Positions 13,210 to 17,762 of a stretch of 17,762 nucleotides of DNA are shown here, one piece after another. The notes beneath the pieces are model-generated. The model made no database searches. It saw nothing but the letters and a program-made list of their open reading frames with translations, and was not told where the DNA came from. A program made the position numbers and the translations under genes. The DNA comes from an uncultured Bacteroidales bacterium (GTDB lineage: Bacteria > Bacteroidota > Bacteroidia > Bacteroidales > P3): positions 1 to 17,762 of the forward strand of contig CAMWIS010000019.1 in assembly GCA_947174375.1 (NCBI GenBank). The letters run 5' to 3'. Numbering within the stretch: the first letter of the stretch is position 1; each line of letters opens with the position of its first letter.

Positions 13210-14487
13210 ATGAAAATAACGGAAAATATCTGGTCGTATGCGGGCATCGGTTGCTCGTTGGTGCTGGCCGGTTGCATCGCCGGCGTACTGGGCTACAGTC
13301 CGGTGTTTTTGAGTTTGTTGGCGTTGAATATCCTGCTGATTGTCCTCAACCGGCAAGGCTTCGGCGCCAAGAGCGGCGCCATCGTGCGGACGCTCGTCGG
13401 CTGCGTGTTCATCTTTTCCGGCTACGTGAAAGGCGTGGACCCGCTCGGCACGCAGTTCATCATACACGACTATTTGGAAGCCTATCAGATGCCGTGGCTC
13501 GTGGCCTTGGCCCTGCCGCTGTCGTTCGTCTTGAATCTCGTGGAGTTCTGCATCGGCTGCCTGTTGGTGTGCAACGTATGGACGAAGTGGACGACCTGGC
13601 TCGCCGCGCTGATGATGGCGTTCTTTACGGTCGTGACGTTCTTCGACGCCATCGCCAATCCGGTGCCCGACTGCGGTTGCTTCGGCGAGGCCTTGATCCT
13701 CACCAATTGGCAGACGTTCTACAAGAATCTGGTATTGGACGCGTTGGTGCTCGCGCTGGTTTTCGCTTTGCCGAAACTGCATAAAGGCTTCTGCTGCAAG
13801 GTGCAGGCGGGTATCGCGGCCGGCATCGTGTTGCTGTTCCTCGGTTTTGAAATCTACAACTACCGCCATCTGCCCGTTTCCAATTTCCTGGGCTGGAAAG
13901 ACGGCCGCCGTATGTTGGTGGAGAATCCCGAGCCGGTGCGGTATTATCTCACCTACCGCGACAAGGAAACCGGTGCGTTGCAGGAATACCGCGACAAGGA
14001 CATCCCGTTTGCCGACACGGCTTGGAACAACCGCTGGGAATTCGTTTCGCGCCGCGACGAAGACCCCAATCCGCGCATCATCGAGGTCAGCCTCTTGGAG
14101 CGGATGGACGACGAGGACGGCGGCTATGACGTGACCGACGCGGTCATCGGGCGCGAAGGCCTCCATTTTTTAGTCATCGTCTATGATTGGGAGAAGGCGT
14201 CCGAAAAGACGTTGGCCCGCATTTGGGAGAAACTGGCCGAAGCCGGGGACTTGGGCTACGGCTACGACCTGCTCGTGGCCACGGATTCCGAAACGCCCGT
14301 CAGCGATATGGAAGCGTTCAAGGAAAAGACGGGCGATGCGGAGTTGACCTATTATTTCGGCGACGATACGGGGCTCAAGAGCATGATACGCGCCAATCCC
14401 GGCGTCATCCTCATGGACGGCCCGGTGGTCGTCAAACGCTGGAACGGCCGCGATTTCCCCGATTTGAAAAGCATTAAAACCGAATAA
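13210..14487 (+). CDS. DoxX/MauE-like membrane protein with C-terminal thioredoxin-like domain lacking CxxC
   Basis: This 425-residue protein has about six or seven membrane segments in its first half (roughly 10-28, 30-46, 60-72, 97-121, 127-149, 171-188 and 199-213). The GCVFIFSGYVKGVDPLGTQF segment (64-83) and the DCGCFGE motif (154-160, with C155 and C157) recall the DoxX/MauE superfamily of small redox-linked membrane proteins. After a linker, residues about 315-415 look like a thioredoxin fold: strand LHFLVIVYDW, a helix, strand YDLLVAT, a helix, then NPGVILMDGPVVVKRW (396-411), where P397 sits where the cis-proline loop is expected. The position of the catalytic CxxC reads DWEKASEK (326-333) and has no cysteine, so this domain is probably not a dithiol oxidoreductase by itself. 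A gene of this type next to tpiA occurs, as I recall, in other Bacteroidales. GGAG directly abuts the ATG. Function unknown. Confidence 0.8.
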   Translation: MKITENIWSYAGIGCSLVLAGCIAGVLGYSPVFLSLLALNILLIVLNRQGFGAKSGAIVRTLVGCVFIFSGYVKGVDPLGTQFIIHDYLEAYQMPWLVALALPLSFVLNLVEFCIGCLLVCNVWTKWTTWLAALMMAFFTVVTFFDAIANPVPDCGCFGEALILTNWQTFYKNLVLDALVLALVFALPKLHKGFCCKVQAGIAAGIVLLFLGFEIYNYRHLPVSNFLGWKDGRRMLVENPEPVRYYLTYRDKETGALQEYRDKDIPFADTAWNNRWEFVSRRDEDPNPRIIEVSLLERMDDEDGGYDVTDAVIGREGLHFLVIVYDWEKASEKTLARIWEKLAEAGDLGYGYDLLVATDSETPVSDMEAFKEKTGDAELTYYFGDDTGLKSMIRANPGVILMDGPVVVKRWNGRDFPDLKSIKTE

Positions 14488-14513
14488 ATCACGAAACTTA
14501 AAATATCACGATT

Positions 14514-15290
14514 ATGCGCAAGAAAATAGTGGCCGGCAACTGGAAGATGAACAAGAACTTTCAGGATGCGGAAGAATTGTTGGACGAATTGTCGGAACAG
14601 ATAGAAAAGGGGCAGAAGTCCTCGAAAGTGGAAGTCATCGTTTGCCCGCCCAGCCTTTATACGGAAATGGCGTTGGATTTGTCGCATTCCGAGGACGAAG
14701 AACGTTTGTTCGGCGTCGGCGCGCAGGATGTGAGCGCAAACGGCCAGGGCGCTTATACGGGCGAGATTTCGGCCGATATGCTGAGCTCGATGGGCGTGGA
14801 ATACTGCATCGTAGGCCATTCCGAACGCCGCAAATATTTCAAGGAAACCGACGAACAGGTGGCCGCCAAGGTGGATAAACTGCTGGCGGAGGGCATCACG
14901 CCCATTGTCTGCGTGGGCGAATTGCTGGAAGACCGCGAGGCCGGCCGTCATTTCGACGTCATCCGCACGCAGGTGGAAAAAGGGCTGTTCGGCCTCAAAC
15001 AGTTGGATTTCGTCAAGGTCATCATCGCCTACGAACCCGTTTGGGCCATCGGCACGGGCAAGACGGCCACGCCCGACCAGGCGCAGGAAGTCCATGCGTT
15101 TATCCGCGGCCTTGTGGAAGAAAAATACGGCAAGGAAGTGGCGCGCAACCTGTCGATTCTCTATGGCGGCAGCTGCAATGCCAAGAATGCGGCCGAGCTC
15201 TTCGCGCAGAACGACGTGGACGGCGGTCTGATCGGCGGCGCGGCCCTGAAAGCCGAAGATTTCGTTACGATTATCAACTCGTTCAAATAA
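14514..15290 (+). CDS. tpiA: Triosephosphate isomerase
   Basis: The 258-residue TIM-barrel enzyme interconverts dihydroxyacetone phosphate and glyceraldehyde 3-phosphate in glycolysis and gluconeogenesis. Catalytic residues are all present: N9 and K11 in GNWKMNK, H102 in VGHSERR (100-106), and E174 in AYEPVWAIGTGKTA (172-185), which includes the mobile loop 6. The phosphate-binding YGGS (217-220) and GG (241-242) are also seen. Length and start are normal. The gap to the upstream membrane-protein gene is 26 nt and no -7 consensus is visible there. prmA starts 3 nt after the stop, so tpiA appears to sit inside an operon. Confidence 0.97.
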   Translation: MRKKIVAGNWKMNKNFQDAEELLDELSEQIEKGQKSSKVEVIVCPPSLYTEMALDLSHSEDEERLFGVGAQDVSANGQGAYTGEISADMLSSMGVEYCIVGHSERRKYFKETDEQVAAKVDKLLAEGITPIVCVGELLEDREAGRHFDVIRTQVEKGLFGLKQLDFVKVIIAYEPVWAIGTGKTATPDQAQEVHAFIRGLVEEKYGKEVARNLSILYGGSCNAKNAAELFAQNDVDGGLIGGAALKAEDFVTIINSFK

Positions 15291-15293
15291 TGT

Positions 15294-16136
15294 ATGGGTT
15301 ACTATAAAAAGGTATTCACACATACGCTCGTTTCGCCCGAATCGGATCTGTTCGTATCCGATTTGGGCGATTTGGGTTTTGAGAGCTTTGAGCAGGAAGC
15401 CGGCGCGCTCATCGGTTATTGGCCGGAAACGGCCGGAAAACCGGAGGAGGCGGACGCGGCCATCGCGGACGTAATGGCGCAATACGCGCACGTGCAGGCG
15501 GGGCAGTGGGAGAAGATGCCGGACGTCAATTGGAACCAGGCGTGGGAAAGCCATTACGCCCCGGTGCAGATCGGCGGTTTCTGTTTCGTCCACGCACCCT
15601 TCCATACCGAGCGGCCTGCCGTCAAGCATTTTGTGGAGATAGAGCCCAAGATGTCGTTCGGCACGGCGCATCACCCGACTACGGCCCTGATGATAGAATT
15701 TATCGCCGAGCACGACTGGCAAGGCTTGCAGGTCGTGGATATGGGCTGCGGCACGGGCATTTTGGGCATATTGGCCGCCAAGGAAGGCGCGGCGGCCGTC
15801 TCGGCCATCGATTACGACGACTGGGCCTGTGCCAACGCGCGCGAGAATGTGGCGCGCAACGGGCTCTCCGACCGCATCACGGTGACGCAGGGCAGCAGCG
15901 AGCAGTTGACCGGCCGCCGCGTGGATGCCATTTTGGCCAATATCAACCGCAACATACTGTTGGACCATCTGCCGGCTTATGCCGATGCCATGCAGGCGGG
16001 CGGCCGGTTGTTTCTGAGCGGTTTTTACGAGAGTGATGTGCCCGTTTTGCGCGAAAAGGCCAAGGCCTTGGGCTTTACGCTCCAAGCCCAAAAGACACGC
16101 GAGGCCTGGACGGCCTTGGCGTTCCAATATCGATAA
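15294..16136 (+). CDS. prmA: Ribosomal protein L11 methyltransferase
   Basis: The 280-residue protein has the PrmA layout: an N-terminal substrate-recognition domain (about 1-90), then a class I SAM-dependent methyltransferase domain. PrmA trimethylates amino groups of ribosomal protein L11. Seen: the conserved NWNQAWESHYAPVQIG (79-94), EPKMSFGTAHHPTT (117-130), the SAM-binding VVDMGCGTGILGI (147-159), an acidic residue (D173) at the end of the next strand, and ILANINRNIL (213-222), the family's catalytic-loop signature. The start lies 3 nt after the tpiA stop. An ATG that overlaps the tpiA stop leads to a stop after four more codons and is not the start. The next gene begins 4 nt after the prmA stop. 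Confidence 0.95.
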   Translation: MGYYKKVFTHTLVSPESDLFVSDLGDLGFESFEQEAGALIGYWPETAGKPEEADAAIADVMAQYAHVQAGQWEKMPDVNWNQAWESHYAPVQIGGFCFVHAPFHTERPAVKHFVEIEPKMSFGTAHHPTTALMIEFIAEHDWQGLQVVDMGCGTGILGILAAKEGAAAVSAIDYDDWACANARENVARNGLSDRITVTQGSSEQLTGRRVDAILANINRNILLDHLPAYADAMQAGGRLFLSGFYESDVPVLREKAKALGFTLQAQKTREAWTALAFQYR

Positions 16137-16140
16137 GGGT

Positions 16141-17762
16141 ATGAAAGCAAGACTTGTCTTCTGTATATACGTATTGTGCTGTTTCCCGTTTGCCGCTCAC
16201 GCGCAGCGGAAAGAGGCCGCGCCCATCGATTTTCAGTCGGAAATAGAAACGGCCGCCGCGTTGCAGAAGTGGGTCGAGGCCGACCCCAACCTGTCCAAAG
16301 ACGTGCGTCGGGAAATGGCTTCGTTTATCGCGGGCTACGCCTTGTTCGCCCCCAAGATGGGCATGGAGACCGCGGAGCAGGTCGGTCGGATTTGCGCCAT
16401 GGCGCAGGCACAGCAATACCGCTTCTATCCGGATGTATATCTGTTCCTGAAAGCCCAATGGTATGTCGATACGGCGCATTACGCTTGGAATGGCGATTGG
16501 CTCGGCTCGGTCGAACAGACATTGGTGCAGCATAAAATCCGCGATTTCTCGCGCTTGACCGAACGGACGCTGGCGCTTTTGAGCGAACGGCAGTTGGCGG
16601 CTTCCACACGCGCCACGTGGATGGTGGTGGACGGCGAGCCCGTTTGGGACGCCGAAGCGGGCACGCGCGGCGTGTTCCATTACGACAACCTCACGCTGAG
16701 GTGCACGGCCTACAACGACAGCAGTGTCATCTATGCGGCCAGTGGCGATTACGACCCGTTGGCGCAAACGTTCCAGGGCGAGACGGGTACGGTCGATTGG
16801 CGGCGGATGGGGCCCTCGGGCGGGCGGATATACGCCAATATATACGATTATAGGCTCAACCTCAATTCCAACCGATACGAAACCGATTCGGCCGTCTTTT
16901 ACCATACCGAACTTTATCCCGACCCCATACCGGGGCGCTTCGTCGAAAAACTCTCGGTGCTGACGGCGCCGGAAGCGGCCACCTATCCGCAGTTCCAGTC
17001 GGGCGGGGAACGTTTGAATCTGCCCGATTTCTTCCCGGGCCTGGACATCGAAGCCCCCTATGTGCAGCAAGGCGCGCGCATGGTGTTCGGCACCGACGAC
17101 CAGCCGGCGCGGCTTACGGTGCGCAAGGGCGGTAAGGCGGTCGGCGTCGTGGAGGCGGCGCGTATCGTCTATAAAGACGAAAAATTGCAGTCGTCCATGG
17201 CTTCGTGGCGGATTTATCTCGGCGAAAGCGACTCTTTGTATCATCAAACCAGCGAAATGCGTTACGACATCCCGCAGCAGGTCTTTTCGTTCACGCATTC
17301 CAAATTGTTCGCGTTTGAAATGCCGGCCCTGAGCACATACCACCAAATAGACTTGGCATACGAAACGATGCAGTGGTATCCGCAGCAGGGGCGTGTGACG
17401 TTCGGCATCCTGCACGTGCCGGAACGGGAGGGCGTGGTGCGCGTGACCTCGGTGCAGGCCTACGAAGAGGCCGAATTGGAGGTCGTTATGCAAGGGATGC
17501 CCTACAATCCGCTCTATCGGCTCAAACAGTCCGCCGACTATTACGGTTCCAATCTGATAGGGCTTGACAATTTGGCTTCGGACTGGGGTATGGATCAAAC
17601 GATGCTTTCCCAATGGATGCTGCGCTTGGCCTCTTTCGGCTTTTTGGCATACCGCCCCAAGGAAAAGGAAGTCGAGCTGTTGCCGAAACTCTATCTGTAT
17701 CTGGCGGTGTCGGCCGAAAAGTCCGATTTCGACCGCATCGAGATTTTGGCTTCGGGCAAGGC
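16141..17762 (+). CDS. Large exported protein of unknown function, 3' part outside window
   Basis: The frame is open for 540 codons and runs off the right edge. A clear signal peptide is seen: basic MKAR, a hydrophobic core with three cysteines (about 5-18), and likely cleavage after AHA (residues 19-21). No lipobox is evident, so the mature form is periplasmic or surface-bound rather than a lipoprotein. Residues 30-155 look helical; from about 157 onward the pattern becomes strand-rich, with short alternating motifs such as TWMVVDGEPVWD (159-170), GTVDWRRMG (216-224) and IYANIYDYRLNLNS (230-243). I recognise no catalytic motif or named domain. It starts 4 nt after prmA, so it is likely translated from the same message. 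Large secreted proteins of this kind are common in Bacteroidota, but I cannot assign this one. Confidence 0.85.
   Translation, partial: MKARLVFCIYVLCCFPFAAHAQRKEAAPIDFQSEIETAAALQKWVEADPNLSKDVRREMASFIAGYALFAPKMGMETAEQVGRICAMAQAQQYRFYPDVYLFLKAQWYVDTAHYAWNGDWLGSVEQTLVQHKIRDFSRLTERTLALLSERQLAASTRATWMVVDGEPVWDAEAGTRGVFHYDNLTLRCTAYNDSSVIYAASGDYDPLAQTFQGETGTVDWRRMGPSGGRIYANIYDYRLNLNSNRYETDSAVFYHTELYPDPIPGRFVEKLSVLTAPEAATYPQFQSGGERLNLPDFFPGLDIEAPYVQQGARMVFGTDDQPARLTVRKGGKAVGVVEAARIVYKDEKLQSSMASWRIYLGESDSLYHQTSEMRYDIPQQVFSFTHSKLFAFEMPALSTYHQIDLAYETMQWYPQQGRVTFGILHVPEREGVVRVTSVQAYEEAELEVVMQGMPYNPLYRLKQSADYYGSNLIGLDNLASDWGMDQTMLSQWMLRLASFGFLAYRPKEKEVELLPKLYLYLAVSAEKSDFDRIEILASGK

Noticed and set aside
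14352..16127. A 591-codon minus-strand open frame opposite tpiA and prmA, and a 512-codon one at 16075-17613
   Set aside because: Both run across recognised plus-strand genes and their boundaries, with shadow-like composition and no family resemblance.

Overview
The window is a stretch of core chromosome from a member of the phylum Bacteroidota, most likely class Bacteroidia (order Bacteroidales); a finer placement cannot be made from this sequence alone. The reasons are a full-length SprA/Sov type IX secretion translocon between ruvA and gcvH (a known Bacteroidota gene order), promoters of the Bacteroidota -33 TTG / -7 TAnnTTTG type, and mostly weak or absent Shine-Dalgarno sequences. The DNA is fairly GC-rich for the phylum. 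I see no insertion sequences, prophage, CRISPR arrays, tRNA or rRNA genes.

Layout. (1) Positions 1-1178, minus strand: the N-terminal 392 codons of dnaX (clamp-loader tau/gamma subunit), cut by the window edge. (2) 1179-1330: a divergent promoter region. (3) 1331-9625, plus strand: ruvA (Holliday-junction branch migration), sprA (2400-residue outer-membrane translocon) and gcvH (glycine cleavage H protein, with its own promoter), closed by a strong intrinsic terminator at 9656-9697. (4) 9719-10822, plus: ychF. (5) 10854-12556, minus: folP followed by cdaA, a dihydropteroate synthase and a c-di-AMP synthase gene in one transcription unit, convergent with ychF. (6) 12557-12625: a second divergent promoter region. 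(7) 12626-17762, plus: a tight run of five genes: a tandem DUF1599 protein, a DoxX/MauE-like membrane protein with a thioredoxin-like tail, tpiA, prmA, and a large exported protein of unknown function cut by the right edge.

The most unusual signals are non-coding. Both divergent intergenic regions carry the same two-fold symmetric arrangement, TTGCAAAnnTA - 12 bp - TAnnTTTGCAA, in which each half supplies the -33 of one promoter and the -7 of the opposite one, so two complete promoters face apart within 34 bp. In dnaX, just after the end of clamp-loader domain III, two perfect inverted repeats (11 bp and 8 bp) interleave as an H-type pseudoknot would, directly downstream of an in-frame UUU-CCC-U. 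dnaX is a classic site of programmed frameshifting, so this deserves a check, although no canonical -1 slippery heptamer is present.

On the protein side the points of interest are the duplicated DUF1599 protein, a thioredoxin-fold domain without its CxxC attached to a DoxX-type membrane domain holding a CxC, and the large secreted orphan. No clearly new defence or mobile system is present; this is mostly housekeeping sequence.
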